In this document: piece by piece, positions 45,129-57,849 of the stretch
How the letters are laid out: each line of letters opens with the position of its first letter
How positions within the stretch are numbered: the first letter of the stretch is position 1
DNA from: Pleurodeles waltl
Taxonomy: Eukaryota; Chordata; Amphibia; Caudata; Salamandridae
Length of the DNA: 64,000 nt
Direction of reading: 5' to 3'
Assembly (NCBI RefSeq): GCF_031143425.1
Contig: NC_090445.1
Span: 816,742,317 to 816,806,316, forward strand
Made by a program: the position numbers and the translations under genes
Notes under the pieces: model-generated
Told to the model about the DNA's origin: nothing
Database searches by the model: none
Seen by the model: the letters and a program-made list of their open reading frames with translations, nothing else

Positions 45129-47213
45129 TGTAGGAAAGTACCCTCTTTTTAGCATGTTACCCCCAATTTCTGCCTGTTATCAGTGTGTTTTTGACTGTGT
45201 CACTGGGTCAGTGTGTTTCACTGTTTTCTAAATTGTGCTCATGCTCTCTCTGTTTCTACATTTGTCACTACATTCTAGTGACTCTGTATTTCACTCCAAA
45301 TATGCATATTGGGCCACCGTTTTAAGTCCCTAGTATATGGTACATAGGTACCCAGGGCATTGGGGTTCCAGGGAATCCTTATGGGTTACAGCATTTCTTT
45401 TGCTACCCATAAGGTGACCATACAAAGACTTCTTCAGGACTGCAATTGCAGGCTGTGTGAAATAGTGCATGCACTATTTCACAGTTATTTTCACCAGGTC
45501 ACTTATAAGTCACATATATATCAGGTCTTCCAACCCTGAAAGCTGGGTGCAAAGTACCTGTGTGTGAAGGCACCCCTGCATATCATCAAGGCCCATTTTC
45601 CTGGACTTCATGAGTGCGGGGACACCATTTTATGTGTGCATTGTACCTATGCACAGCTTCACAATGGTAACTCCGAATATGGCCAAGTAAGGTGTCTAAC
45701 AACTGGTAATTGTACCCCAATACTGATTCCAGTATCGGTTGTAGACTCCCATGCACTCTGGGGGCTCCACAGCCGACCCCCAGTACTACCATACCAGCCT
45801 TCTGAGGTTTCCCATGCAGCCCCAGCAGCTGCCACCTCACAGACAGGCTTCTGCTCTCCTGGGGCTTGAGCAGCTCAATCCCACGAAGGCAGAACAATGC
45901 ATTTCCTTTATGAGAGGGGTGTTAACCCTCTTCCTTTGGAATTAGGTGTTACAGGCATGGGGGTATCCTCCCAGAGCCTTTGGGAATGGTTTGAAGGACA
46001 CAGATGGTGCCCTCCTTGCATAATCCAGTCGACACCGGTTCAGGGACCCCCAGTCCCTGCTCTGGCACAAAACTGGACAAAGGAAAGGGGAGTGACCACT
46101 TCCCTGTCCATCACCACCCCAGGGATGGTGCCCAGAGCTCCTCCAGAGTGTCCCTGGATTCTTCCCTCTTGTTTTCAGGATGGTCAGGGAACACTGGGAG
46201 CATCTGAGTGGCCAGTGCCTGCAGGTGAAGTCAGAGACCCCTCCTGATAGGTGCTTACTTGGTTAGGTGACCAATTCCCCTCTCAGGGCTATTTATGGTC
46301 TCTCCTCTGGGTGTTTCTTCAGATTCGGATTGCAAGACTCCAGCAGACATCCTTTGCATCCTTAACTTCGTCTTCTACCGACCGATGAACCACTCACTGC
46401 TCCTGGAACTCTAGGAAACTGCAACAAAGAAGCAAAGACGACTTCTGCAACAATGTATTTTCAGCTCCTGCCAGCAACTATAACAGTTTCCAGGTTGTGC
46501 ATTCTCCAAGGACTGCCTGTCTTCAGCCTGCACCAGAAGAACCAAAGGAATCTCCTGTGGAGTGACGGAGTCACTTCCCTCCTTCAGCAGGCACCTCTCT
46601 GCAGCAATGACTGGTGGCTTGGGCCCCCTCTCCGGACAATAGGCATGGATTCAGCAGCACAGGTGGTGGAGTAAAGTGATTCTGACCGTCCCAATGTCCA
46701 GCTGTCCAACTTTGGTGGAGGTAAGAGCTTGCCTCCCTAAGCAAGACACTACCCCCTGCACGTGTGACTTGCAGTTGCCAAGGTTTGTGTGTGACCTTCC
46801 AAGAAGTTCTATGTGCAGAGAACAGCTTAGGCCCCCAGCACTCCATCCAGCAATGCACAGCTTCCTGAGTGATTCTCCAGCTGTGTGGGAATTCTTTTTG
46901 TCGTGCTGTGTGGGCCTCAATTTACACCTCCTTTGTCCCCGTGCTGTGGGACTCCTGTCCATGCTGCCCAGTCTCCTAAGGGCTTTCTGAGCTGCTGAGA
47001 ACTCTCCCTGTCTCCCCCTCTTGGGTAAAGGCCACCAGGTCCCTTCTGGTCCTAGGCAGTGCCATTTGTTGCCAAACACATGTTTTGTGTGAGCCAGGCC
47101 CTGTTGGCGGAATCCAGGAATGCAAACCAGACTGCATTCATCCATCCGGTGTGGGACATCTTCTGCACCAACCAGGAACCTGCATCTGTCTTCTTTGGTA
47201 AAATACTGACTTT
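45129..47213 (+). repeat. LTR-like interspersed repeat common in newts
   Basis: It begins TGTAGGAAAGTACC, the start I remember for a very abundant newt repeat with an LTR-like organisation. It continues with familiar segments (TAGTATATGGTAC near 45335, GGTAACTCCGAATATGGCC near 45667, CTTCTACCGACCGATGAACC near 46371). No protein-coding frame with domains was recognised: a 243-codon minus frame at 46651-47382 is not protein-like. Its right part is replaced by Harbinger C at 47214. The identity rests on memory, not alignment. Confidence 0.6.
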
Positions 47214-47994
47214 GGCCCTCATGATGACCCTGGCGGTGAGTGATAAAGTGGCTGTAATACCCGCAACAGGCTGGCGGTAAGTTTCGCCAAATTATGACCA
47301 TGGTGGTGATTACTCCCATAGACAGCCAATGTACCACACCAACCGCCACGGCGGAAACAACATTCACCACTGTGGTAGCCAACTACAGCCAGGTGGGAGA
47401 CAAGGTACTGCCCACCATATTAAGACACAGGAAACCTCCACCTTTTTGGGGCGGTACCAACACCAACAAAAGCCTGGCAGAAACAGAGCTCTGAAGTGAA
47501 AGGGCTCACCATTGGAGACAAAGGGAAGAACCACGCTGCCATGGAACCTGAACTGCAAGTTTTCCCGATGATCTTCTACGTCATGCTCCACCGACGGTGA
47601 GTACAGCTGCCTAGCACAAAGGAGTGTGGGAGGAAAACAAGAGTGACACACACACGCACGACACATACCCGACACACACACCATACACACAACCAGCTGC
47701 ACATGTAAACCAATAGCACAGGACACACAGCACAATAAAACACAGATCAGATTGCTAGAGTACTGACAATGTATTAGCATAGTAAAACCCACCAGACGAA
47801 CCAAATATATTTATAGATGTACATACAGGGCCAATGCCCAGTCCAACGTCATAATGGCACACAAGGCCACAGAGCACAGTCCAAGGCCCTACCTGTAGCC
47901 TAACACATCCGTAGAGAACACTGCAGGGGCATCATTTTGAAAGTGGGAAGGCACCTTAGGGGCATGGGGGGCACCTCAGCCGAATACGGGAACT

Positions 47995-48370
47995 TCCCCA
48001 CTGGTTCTGGAGGGGGCTCCATGCCCATTGCCCTGTCCTGGGGAGTGCAAGGCCACAGTCTCTCAGGTGGGTGACTTGCCCACAGTCTCTGGAGTGGGTG
48101 TTTTTCCCACTGGTTCTGGAGGGGCCTCCATACCCATTGCCCTGTCCTGGGGAGTACAAGGCCACAGTCTCTGGAATGGGTGTCTTTCCCACTGGTTCTG
48201 GAGGGGGCTCCATGCCCATTGCTCTGTCCTGGGGAGTGCAAGGCCACAGTCTCTCAGGTGGGTGACTTGCCCACTGGTTCTGGAGGGGGCTCCATGCCCA
48301 TTTCCCAATGCTGGAGAGTGCAAGGTCACAGTCTCTCGGGTGGGTGACTTGCCCACTGATTCTTGATAGG
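47995..48370 (-). repeat. Minisatellite in Myb2 tail of C (about 80-110 bp unit)
   Basis: CCCACTGGTTCTGGAGG recurs near 47998, 48108, 48188, 48270 and, with changes, 48350, separated by GGGGAGTGCAAGGCCACAG-type sequence. Spacing varies because of internal deletion. Not present in copies A or B. Confidence 0.8.
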
Positions 48371-48424
48371 GGCAACTCACACAGCAGCCCCTGGAGTGTG
48401 GCCTACATGGACTCCGCTGGTGCT

Positions 48425-48600
48425 GATGGCTGCACTGTGGTGGTGGTTGGAGGAGCCTCCTGGGCAGCCTCTGCACTCTCTGATGTCTGCACTGTGGTGG
48501 TGGATGGAGGAGCCTCCTGGGCAGCCTCTGCACTCTCTGATGTCTGCACTGTGGTAGTGGATGGAGGAGCCTCCTGGGCAGCCTCTGCACTGAGTGCTTT
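48425..48600 (-). repeat. 57-bp minisatellite in Myb2 tail of C
   Basis: Three units of 57 bp starting near 48434, 48490 and 48547, nearly identical. The unit is a multiple of three, so the frame is preserved. Confidence 0.85.
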
Positions 48601-48869
48601 GTCTCCTCCTGTACATGCAGCGTGGATCCCTTACCCTTCGTGGCAGGGGTGGATGGGCTCTTCCCCTCTCTCCCTGGTGGTGCAAGCTCCTTCCCCTTCT
48701 TCACAGATGGTGCAGGCTCCTTCCCCTTCTTTAAAGTGGTGCAGGCTTCTTCCCCTTCTTCGCTGCACAGGTGGTGCAGATCCCTTCCCCTTCTTCCCTG
48801 GTGGTTCTGGCTCCTTTCCATTCTGTGATGAAGGTGTGGTATCTTTACCACCATGAGTAGGTGGTGCTA

Positions 48870-51071
48870 CCACTGTCCCAATGGACTGTTTGGCTGAGGT
48901 GCTGGGCTGTGTCCTTGGTACCTTGCCCATACAGGCAGGATGGGGAGAGGGGTAAAGAAGAGGTCAAATTGGAAAAGGAAAAGCTTTTTAGGGATGGTGA
49001 GGCAGGAGGAGGTAGGAGTAATGGGAGTGGAGGATGAGGGAGTGGTTGTTGGAGGTGTATGTCTGCTGGACTTGGGTGCAGGTGCATGGGCAGTATGCTG
49101 ATGTGAGGTGGGTGGCTGTTGGGTGTGTAAATGCTTGTGTTTGTGTCCCTTAGGAGTGGGGGGGACAGACAGGGTGGGAGAAGACAGAGGGGATGCATGC
49201 ATGGCTTTTGTGGAGGTCTCTGCCAGTGAGGTGTGTGTTCTGCTTGGTGTGGTGATGCTGATAGTGGATGTAGATGTAGTGCATGCAGGTGTGAGTGTGG
49301 ACGTGACTGGGAGGGAGGTGGAGGAGGAGGAGTAACCAGTGGAGGTAGTGGATGTTGTCATGTCTGCAACTGTATGGTGTTTGCGTGAGTGCCTGTGGGA
49401 TGAATTGTGGTGTTTGTGTTTGCCTGTGACTTTCTTGTGTGTTGTCTTGTGTGCATGCTCATCTGTATGTGTGCCTGGCATGGGCTGAGGTTGAGGGGAA
49501 TGGGACTGGAAAGTGGGAGTGGGAGGGGGGACGGTAGAAACAGGGACAATTGCTGCCATCAGAGAGGAGGCCAGAGCCTGAATCGATCTCTGTTGGGCCG
49601 CCAGTCCACCGTGAATGCCCTACAGGAATGCATTGCATTGCTGCATCTGGGATGCCAGCCCCTGGATGGCATTCACAATTGTTGATTGCCCTACAGAGAT
49701 GGATCTCAAGAGGTTAATAGCCTCCTCACTCAGGGCAGCAGGGCTCACTGGGGCAGAGCCTGAGGTACCTGGGATGAAGGAGATGCCCACCCTCCTGGGT
49801 GAGCGTGCATGAGCAATTCGCTGAGGGGCTACTGGGGTGGCGGTGCTAGTACAGGGGTGGCAGCTGTCCCTGCAGCTGGGGTGGTCACAGAGGTGTCCGC
49901 CACCACCAGGGAGCTCCCATCATAGGAGGTATCTGAGTCTGTGTTGTTTCCTCCTGTCTCTTCCGTGGTGCTCCCCTCGCCCTCCATCCCACTGGTTCCC
50001 TCGGCGTCGGTGGACTCTGCCTCCAGGGTCCTGTGGGATGCAGCTCCCTTTGTCAGCGGTGCTCCTGCTTCTCCACCAGATGATGCTAATGCACACAAGG
50101 ACAGGTGACAAAACAAGAAAGGGGGGACAAATGATACACATGGTCAATGACTGCAGAGACACTACTACTGGCATGCACATCACTGTCACACACAGGGAAC
50201 AGGCCTAAGCAATATGGATTGCACTACCAGTGATATGGCTAGTCAACAAGGCAAGATGAGGAGCACACACCGCCAATTGCAGCACACCTAGGACCAACAA
50301 TTCCCTGCCTGAAAGTAAATACTAACAAGCTAGGTTACCTGTATTTGCCATGCAACCATTACCCTACAGATGACCCACGCTGCAATGTCTGGCCTGGCAT
50401 TAGGGGTACCCACTAACACACAACCACCACCCAGATACCAGCCAAAATATATAATGATACCTACTGTACTCACACCCTTGTGCCTGCTGTGATTCCCTCA
50501 AGCACCCATCCAGCTCAGGGTAGGCCACCGCCAGTATGCCGGCCATCAGGAGGGTCAGGGTCCGACGGGCACCCCTTCCTCATTGGGAGGCCATCCCCAG
50601 CTGGGCCCCTCACGGTCTTCCGTGCCCAGCATCTCAGGTCCTCCCACCGTTTCTGACAGTGGGTGCTCCACTTGACTTAGACCCCCAGGGTCCACAAGTA
50701 CTTGGTGATGGCATGTCATAAACCCTTTTTTTGATGGGTGCTGACCTGCAAAGGTAATACATAAAGGAGAACTACATTAAACTAACAGTCCACACATGTC
50801 ACACACATGTCACACACATTCCATCAACGATTCCATCACCTTTGGCACACACATAGGCCAGCCCACAACATGTGCACCGCCAACAGGGAACCCCCCCTTA
50901 CTCAATGACTTCACACACATCTCCAGGCATCCATGTCACATGCATTGTGCCCAATGTGTACTCACCTGTTGGTCTGGAGGCCCATTCGTACTAGGGTAGG
51001 ACCCCATCCACCAGTCGCTCTAACTCCTCCCAAGTGAAGGCTGGGGCCCTTTCCCCGGTCACATGGGCCAT
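48870..51071 (-). pseudogene. Harbinger Myb2 of copy C
   Basis: Exon 1 51071-50966 (a few codons shorter than in the other copies, with a TAG near its end), exon 2 about 50745-50472, exon 3 from about 50085 down. Exon 3 shows the acidic Ser/Thr region, VGISFIPGTSGSAPVSPAAL and LSEEAINLLRSISVGQSTI helix, the Thr/His-rich segment and IPKKLFLFQFDLF motif, in more than one frame. The coding tail probably went on into the minisatellites to about 48000, but the frame is lost. Confidence 0.72.
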
Positions 51072-51530
51072 GTTAGGTTCCAGACACAGGTCACAGCAGC
51101 ACACGCAGTGTAGGTCTTCTCCTGTTGAAGGTCAGGAAACAAGTAAGGAATCAGATAGAAAATGGCGGTCACATCTGCGGCGGTGTACACCGTCACCGCC
51201 GGAATACATCCCCAGAGGCCACTGTACTCCATAGGGCCCAATATTATCCAATGAGGAATTGTACAGCGGAGCACGATCGCCTACCGCCACAATGTCGGCG
51301 AAATTACCTTACGTCCACCTGTCCCTCCATACAGGACAGGTGGTCACCATTTCAGGGGGGGGTGAACAGGCCTATCAACAATTGCTGCGTCACAGGTTAA
51401 ATAGGCACATACTTCAAAATTTACAGTGTCCCAGTATATAAGTGCACCATGTGGATTGCTGTTGTGGTTTAGTTGTTCAAATTGTGACAGCCTACTCACT
51501 CTTGAGTCCCTTAGATATCTACCGCTGCAG

Positions 51531-52348
51531 ATGAATAGGAGGTGGATATATACTCCCTGTACAGACCCCTGGTGGACATAGCTACACTGGAGGACAGGCA
51601 CATTATCCTCACCTATAGACTGGACAGGGCCACAATCACAGAGCTGTGTGCCCAGCTGGAGCCTAACCTGATCTCATCTATCTGTCAACCGACTGGGAAC
51701 CCCCTCTTGTGAAAGTGCTATTAGTGCTCCATTACCTGACAACAGGTTCTTTCCAAGTGACAGTGGGCTTGGCAGCAGCAATGTCACAGTATCCTGGGTC
51801 AGTGCATGATGCCTTTGTCCTGAGGAATAGCAGCATCCCAAATGTGATGGCCCAACTACAGAGGCACAGGGTGTGGCTTATAGGTGAGCCTTGGTCCCCA
51901 CCCAGTGCATGTTAATGTATGTCTCTGATGTTAACATCATCGGATAGTGTGTGGCTAAATGTTGTCCCTCACTACCTGCATGTGACTCTGGCTACCCAAA
52001 CCTATCATGGCTACTGACTCCTGTGAGGAATGCCAGGACAAGGGCTGAATAACATTATAATGAGGCACATAGGTGAACCAGGAGGATCATTGAGAGAACC
52101 TTCGGCCTCCTGAAGGCCAGGTTCAGGTGCCTCCATCTGACATGAGACCCAATAAGGTCTGCCAGATAGTAGTGGCATGCTGCATGTTGCACAACCTGGC
52201 CCTCAGATGCCATGTACCTTTTCTGCAGGAGGAGGAGACTGGAGATGCCCCTGTGGCTGCAGTGCACACTGATGACAGTGAGGTTGAAGAGGCTGAAGAT
52301 GAGGATGATGACAACACAACATCAGTTATCCGTCAGTACTTCCAATGA
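51531..52348 (+). pseudogene. HARBI1-like transposase of copy C
   Basis: The exon follows a GCTGCAG acceptor. It reads YSLYRPLVDIATLEDRHIIL and VKVLLVLHYLTTGSFQVTV, then AAMSQ is joined directly to YPGSVHDAF. The segment with the first catalytic Asp (DGTH) is thus deleted. Exon 2, from about 51981, keeps IIERTFGLLKARF but has several stops. It ends IRQYFQ at 52348. Inactive. Confidence 0.83.
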
Positions 52349-52825
52349 CACACCGGTGAGACAGTGCAACTTAACATTTCTATGACTATTGGTGTATTAT
52401 GTGTGGCTGTGGCATGATGGCATTACCCACTTTTTACCTCTATTGAATGTCGCCTATGGATTCTCATTTTACAGATGTTAGTGCAATGACATTTGTGTAT
52501 TGATGTGGTGACTACAACCAGCTACAGGTCATTATGTCTATGCTCTTACACTGTACATGTCATTTACAATGGATATAACTGTTTCCATTAATACACTGTT
52601 TCAACACATGACATACAAGTATTTGAATTGTGTTCAAGGGTGTTTATTGTAATGCAATAAAATTTAATGGAAAGTGCAATGGAATGGGGAGATGATGGAG
52701 TATTGTTCCAGTCTGTTTGTAGCACAGTTGCAGTGTCCAAGTGGCCATAGGAAAGGGAGCAAAGGCAGTTCAAGGTGGACAAGGAGACAGTGTGGGACAC
52801 AAGGGGGACAATCAGGAGAGTCTCA

Positions 52826-54117
52826 TTATCTGGCGGTGGTCTTGGCAATTGTCACTGGCTTCTGTCTGGGTCGCAGGGAATGTTTGTGGGGTGGTTCACC
52901 GTCTGCAGGGGGAGGGATGCTGGTGGCCGGTGGGTCCTGTGTTGGGGCCTCCTGGTCACTAGCGGCAGCGGAAGTGGAGGGCTGGTCAATAGACTGGCTA
53001 GTGGTAGGGGCTTGCTGGTGTGATGTTCTTCCCTCATGATGTTGGTCATGTCTGCCAGCACCCTTGCAATGGAGAGCAGGGTGGTGGTGATGGCCTGCAA
53101 GTCCTCCTTGATCCCCTGATACTGTCCCTCCTGCAGCCGCCTGTTCTCCTGCACATTGTCATGGATCTGGCCCATTGTATCCTGGGAATGTTGGTAGGCT
53201 CCCAGGATCTTGGAAAGTACCTCTTGGAGAGTTGGTTCCCTGGTCCTGTCCTCCCCTGGTGCACAGAAGTCCTCCCAGTTTTCCTCTTGGCCTGTGCCCC
53301 TGAACAGTGTGCCCTCAGCCATTGAAGCCAGGTCCCTCATTGTCTTGGGGGCGAGGCATGGCGTGGGGTCCTTGTACAGGTGCGCACACCTAGGGACAGA
53401 GGTGTCGGTATGCTAGGTGGGTGCTGTGGTGTTGGATCCTGATGGGGGAGGTTCTGTGGTGGACTGTGAGTGTTCTTGGGTGACCGGCTGTCCAGTGGTC
53501 CCTGATGGGCCAGGTAGGTCCTCCAGATCCTGAAGTCCAGAGTTACTGTCATCACTGGGGGCATCTTCTGTTGGTGGACTGGGTGGTGGTGGCACCTCCT
53601 CTCCACTCGGAGACATTGGCTGGGGTACCTGTGGGGATGTAAATGATGTATTATGCTTCATGTGTATGATATTTGTACATCCCTGGTTTCCACCTCTGTC
53701 GTTGATGTTGCCCTGCCAGTTTCTGCTTGGTATGGTGATGTATTGTGGGTATGTTAGTTTCACTATGCTGTGCATGCTTTAGTGATGGATCTCCATACAG
53801 GGCTGGGAGGGGTGTCCATACATTAGTATGGCATGCAGGGCTTGGCCTTGGGGTTAGTCATATGTGTAGATGCAGACTTTGGGATGGAGTGGAGTGATTG
53901 GAGTGAGGATTGGGGTGTGAGATGGCATGCAGGTATGGGGGTGATAGGTAGTAAGTGTTGCTTACCAGTGTCCAGTCCTCCGGCTACTCCAGCGAGTCCC
54001 TCAGGATGCAGTTTTATCAATACTTGCTCCTCCCGTGCTGTGAGCTGTGGGGGAGGAGGTGGTGATCCACCGCCAGTCCTCTGTGTGGCAAGCTGGTGCC
54101 TTGCTGCAATGGAACGC
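52826..54117 (-). pseudogene. Harbinger Myb1 of copy C, 5' truncated
   Basis: Exon 2 53628-52826 (acidic DDSN..., coiled SKILGAYQHSQDTMGQI, and LRPRQKPVTIAKTTAR basic end) and the end of exon 1 54117-53966 (TGGGSPPPPPQL and the LHPEGLAGVAGG segment). The SANT domain itself is missing beyond 54117. Frameshift in exon 2 near 53340. Confidence 0.75.
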
Positions 54118-54479
54118 GCTTGCAATTCTGAACAGATTCGGTAGCGTTACCCATGTGTGGAGTTAAATAGTAGCTACGGCGTTTGGACATAAAGGAAGGA
54201 CTACGGAAAAAAGCAGTAAATGAAACCTAAATCACAAGAGTGAGCTAGCAAGAGTATGTAGAGTGGCGGCCATGTTGGATCTAAACGGGTTAAAAAGACT
54301 CATTTACTGGGCAATACTATTGATGTGCACCCCAAGGCCAACAGTAAGAAGCAGAAGGGAGAGAATCGTGAGCGAAAAAAGGTGTCATTCAAAAAAGAAA
54401 TCCTTGACATGCAAATTTAAATGGTGGGAACTGGTTTCAGCTCATAAAGACACCAATGATCATCCAAGTGAGTGTGACG
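54118..54479. other. Unassigned sequence at the broken end of C
   Basis: No feature recognised; it may be 3' sequence of the Penelope-like fragment or another repeat. Confidence 0.35.
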
Positions 54480-55600
54480 GTGTGGTCTGACTGGCAGATA
54501 ATGATAGGGGATCATTTCTAAGACTTTCCAATGTCTTAAACTTATCCTTTGACAAATTCTTCTGTGTAGTACCTGTAGATCTATACCTCAATATATTCAA
54601 CTCATTTGTGACACTCTTCTCACACACTCTGTACTGCAGGTATAAAAGTGGAATTAGGTGTAAAAGGACCAGGGCGAGAGTGATCAACATCAATATTCAT
54701 CTCATATAAATTGATAAATGGGTCCTCATGACCAACAGTGTCAGTGTCTAATGTAGTCAGAGTATGTAAAGTGTCAATATCAACAATACACAATTTACTC
54801 AAAACTGGTTCAGGAACACTGTCACATAATGTTTTCAGTCGCAGATGAAACCATTTCTTTAACTTAAGTTTCTGAAGGAAACAAAACAGATCAATTCTAG
54901 TCTGGACATAATCCAATCTATTAGAGGGACAAAAAGATAAACCTAGTTCCATTTCACCCCTAGGCAATTCATGGTTTGTTAAATTGATCACAATTATTTT
55001 TGTTGATGTCAATCCCTTGTTGTCATTCCAATGGGCTCTTCTTTTTCTCTTTTTGAATCTTGCTTTTGATGTTGAATCCTCTTGCCCTGCCTCACCCCTC
55101 TTTGCCTCTTTGGATGTTCTGTTCCATTTTTTGTTCTGTCCTTTACCTGTTTAGCATCTGGAACTGTCTTAAAAAAATCTTCATGTTGGTGTCTGTTCTC
55201 AAATTCTAGTTACTAGCAAGTAATGTTTTGAAAATATCAGATGAATTACTATCCGATGCATCACTCTCTACTGGCTGCATAGCTGATTAGATCCTTGTGT
55301 CCCTGAGGGCAACTTGATTTTCCTGTACTTGCTGCCCCCACCCCTCCAAATATCAATAATCATACTCATTTTGGAAAGTAAGGATTCTCCCTGATTGGTA
55401 GTCCTTGAAGTCTCTTACAAATTTACACTATTTTTATTAGTTATCTCTTCCTCATGTTTATTTAGATGGGTCTGAAGTTTAGAAATGAACTCATTATGTA
55501 CTTCCTTAGATAATAATCCCTGTAGTTCATCCGTTAGTTTAGTGATTTTCACCACCACTTTACAGCAATCTTTCAGAGCATATTTTATGAGAATCCTCAT
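54480..55600 (-). pseudogene. Penelope-like retroelement, 5' coding fragment
   Basis: On the minus strand a coiled-coil-like stretch (LTDELQGLLSKEVHNEF, 55600-55415) is followed by a 130-codon frame (55012-54620) with INLTNHELPRGEMELGLSF and LDYVQTRIDLFCFLQKLKL. A shifted frame then reads NLSKDKFKTLESLRNDP. In vertebrate Penelope-like elements the N-terminal region has an NLS-x-L...GLxF...DLxxFxRxLxL pattern and an NLTxxExxAL segment just before the first reverse transcriptase motif. The match is by pattern memory. The reverse transcriptase core and any endonuclease are absent. Confidence 0.5.
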
Positions 55601-57409
55601 GATAGTAATAGAGCCGTCCTAGGAATTATTAGCCTGCTCATTCATCATCTCTGGGTCAGGATCCTCATAAATAGGCATAGTAAAAATCGTTAGAACCCTC
55701 AGAACCCATTCCACCTCAATATATCTTTGTAGACACTTCGCCTCCTACCATCAAGCTATCTCTTTTTGTGCAGAGGTTCCAGCCTGTCTTGTAATATTGG
55801 TATTCTCATACTGTTATCATTGTATTTGTTGGTGTTACGAGGGGTACTACCAGGAGTTATTTGTGCAAAAAAGAGTCTATTTGACATTTCTTTTCTTTTT
55901 CCCTCCACCACTAGGGTCATGCTAGTAAATTCACAGAAAACCATGATTTCCCATTTTTGTCAGTTACCATATGTGCATTACCAGGTGTTGAATGAGCCCG
56001 CGTAAACACTGGGCATTTATCAGCAACTCAGCTACCGTGCATCTACATGCAGCACCAATTCCCCAGTTTGACAATGCGGAAGTAGCAACAGTACCCACTG
56101 GGTTTTCCTGGTGACTCTGGTTGGATCCTCCAACCGCAATCACTCTTCCCACATCAGGACACCCAGCTGCCTGAACTTTGCATATTGTGGGGATACAATT
56201 TTGTTGCAGTTGTTTCCTATATTAAGGAATAGTATATCCAAAGTACAAACAGATACCACTGTCATAGGAGGATCACTGTTTGAAAGGCAAGTAAGTCAAT
56301 AGTGGAGACACCTCATTCAGACTCCAAACTTAAACTATACTGAAACAACTCCACAAAATCTGGAGTTCAGAGGCTTGTTCTGCGACAGTTGGAATTGAGT
56401 TCCAGCTAACCTTCACATACCAATGAACACTTTCATTAAAGGAATTCAACGAACACTCCTGGTAATCAATGCACAGTGATTTAATGCAACAAGCAGGTCC
56501 TTGCCCAATGTGTTTCAGACACAGCCTTGTTCACAGTAGTGAGTAGAAACTGACAAATCATTTAAACAGTTAGAGTTTGTGACACAAACAAAGGACAAAG
56601 AACAGTGAGCGTTCTTATCCTAAAATTGGTGGCCATCTTAACAAATATAACATAATAATTCAACAGTATACTTATATCAAATTACACCATGTGGTGCTGG
56701 AGTGGGCACCAAACATCATAATAAGAAGAATCATTTGAACACCAATATCATTACAACAGTGTTTGGAAACAATTATTTGAGGAACAAATATTGAAGGAAC
56801 ACAGGCTTCATATTGAGCTTATCCATGAATATAACAGCCACATAAACATATATCCCTGTGCCAATCATTCATTCATGTTCCAAAGTGAAACCTTTTAAAG
56901 TGAAGTTTGAAACATTGCCTACCCAAATTTGTAAGTAAATGATAACACAATGTAACCCAATGATTAAGCAAACTTGGCTTCATATTAAGCATATCCACGA
57001 AAAAGTTAAAGCCAGATAAACTGTCAAACACCAAGCATATTACAATCACACAGGCGCCGTGATGGTCCCTTCGTGGCAGTCTGCCAATGGCAGTCAGGAC
57101 CAATGCGGTTCAGCAAAGTAGCACACAGCTGCACATTAGATGAATTAAAAAACTGCACAGCTGACACACATTGGCCAACTGGACATACCTGCACAGCACA
57201 CTGTAAAACACACCTGTTCACAGACAACATTCCTTTACATTTACACAGCAATACAAAGAAGCACAAGCAAAATCCACAGAGTATATAGATTAGGCACCCC
57301 TTTTCCAACATCCCATTGAACAACATTCACACACTTTTGCCCATTTACTCCCTATTGTACTTCTCCTGTTAAGTAAGTCCATGTCACCCTCATTAGTTGT
57401 TTTTCCTAC
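55601..57409. other. Unassigned sequence
   Basis: No gene or repeat array recognised. Small frames have no domain. The part from about 57050 may be the terminal region of the Harbinger fragment F, but no terminus could be identified. Confidence 0.4.
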
Positions 57410-57795
57410 CATGTCACGTTCCAAAAATCCCTGTTTTTCTGAAGATGAGTTAAGAGTCATGATGGATGAAATCGAGGAGTAGAACCACAATTGTTTGGAG
57501 CCCAAGTCCAGCACACTCCTCTCAGTAGGAAAATTGAAGTGTGGGACAGGATCGTCGACAGAGTGAATGCTGTAGGGACCATCTTGTGATCAAAGGAGTA
57601 CATTAGCAAGAGGTGGAACAACCTCAGGGGCAAGGTCTCTTCCCTGGTCTCCAGACACAAGCTGCAGGCCAAAAGGACTGGTGGTGACACTTCCAGTTCC
57701 CCATTAATACTATTTCCCTGGGAGGAAAACGTCTTGGCCATCCTGCATCCTGAGGAATTGACTGGTATTCCTGGGGGAATGGAGTCTGTTAAGTC
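57410..57795 (+). pseudogene. Harbinger Myb1 exon 1 fragment (F)
   Basis: Starts at an ATG in the same position relative to the SANT domain as in A. It reads CFSEDELRVMMDEI, then a two-base loss gives a stop, then in the next frame PQLFGAQVQHTPLS, RIVDRVNAVG, RWNNLRGKVSS and ILHPEELTGIPGGMES, ending at a TTAAG where the others have a GTAAG donor. It overlaps the Myb1 part kept in C and is on the opposite strand, so it is a separate copy. The 150-bp satellite follows. Confidence 0.78.
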
Positions 57796-57849
57796 ACAAC
57801 ACCAAAAATGTCACCACAATGCCATGTCATGCATGCTCATAGCTCACCT

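Larger units (their letters stand above)
47214..54117. mobile_element. Harbinger C, right end truncated
   Basis: Left terminus GGCCCTCATGATGACC with GGCGGT motifs. Then come Myb2 (minus), transposase (plus) and Myb1 (minus) in the same order as B. It breaks off in Myb1 exon 1 at about 54117, beyond which unrelated sequence starts, so the right terminus is lost. Confidence 0.85.

Noticed and set aside
46651..47382. 243-codon minus-strand frame in the LTR-like repeat
   Set aside because: Crosses the border into Harbinger C, so it cannot be an original gene of either element.
48063..48856. 263-codon minus and 182-codon plus frames of repeated Trp/Pro or Val/Ser blocks
   Set aside because: Minisatellite in the tail of Myb2 copy C; frames are open on both strands, so this is composition and not a gene of its own.
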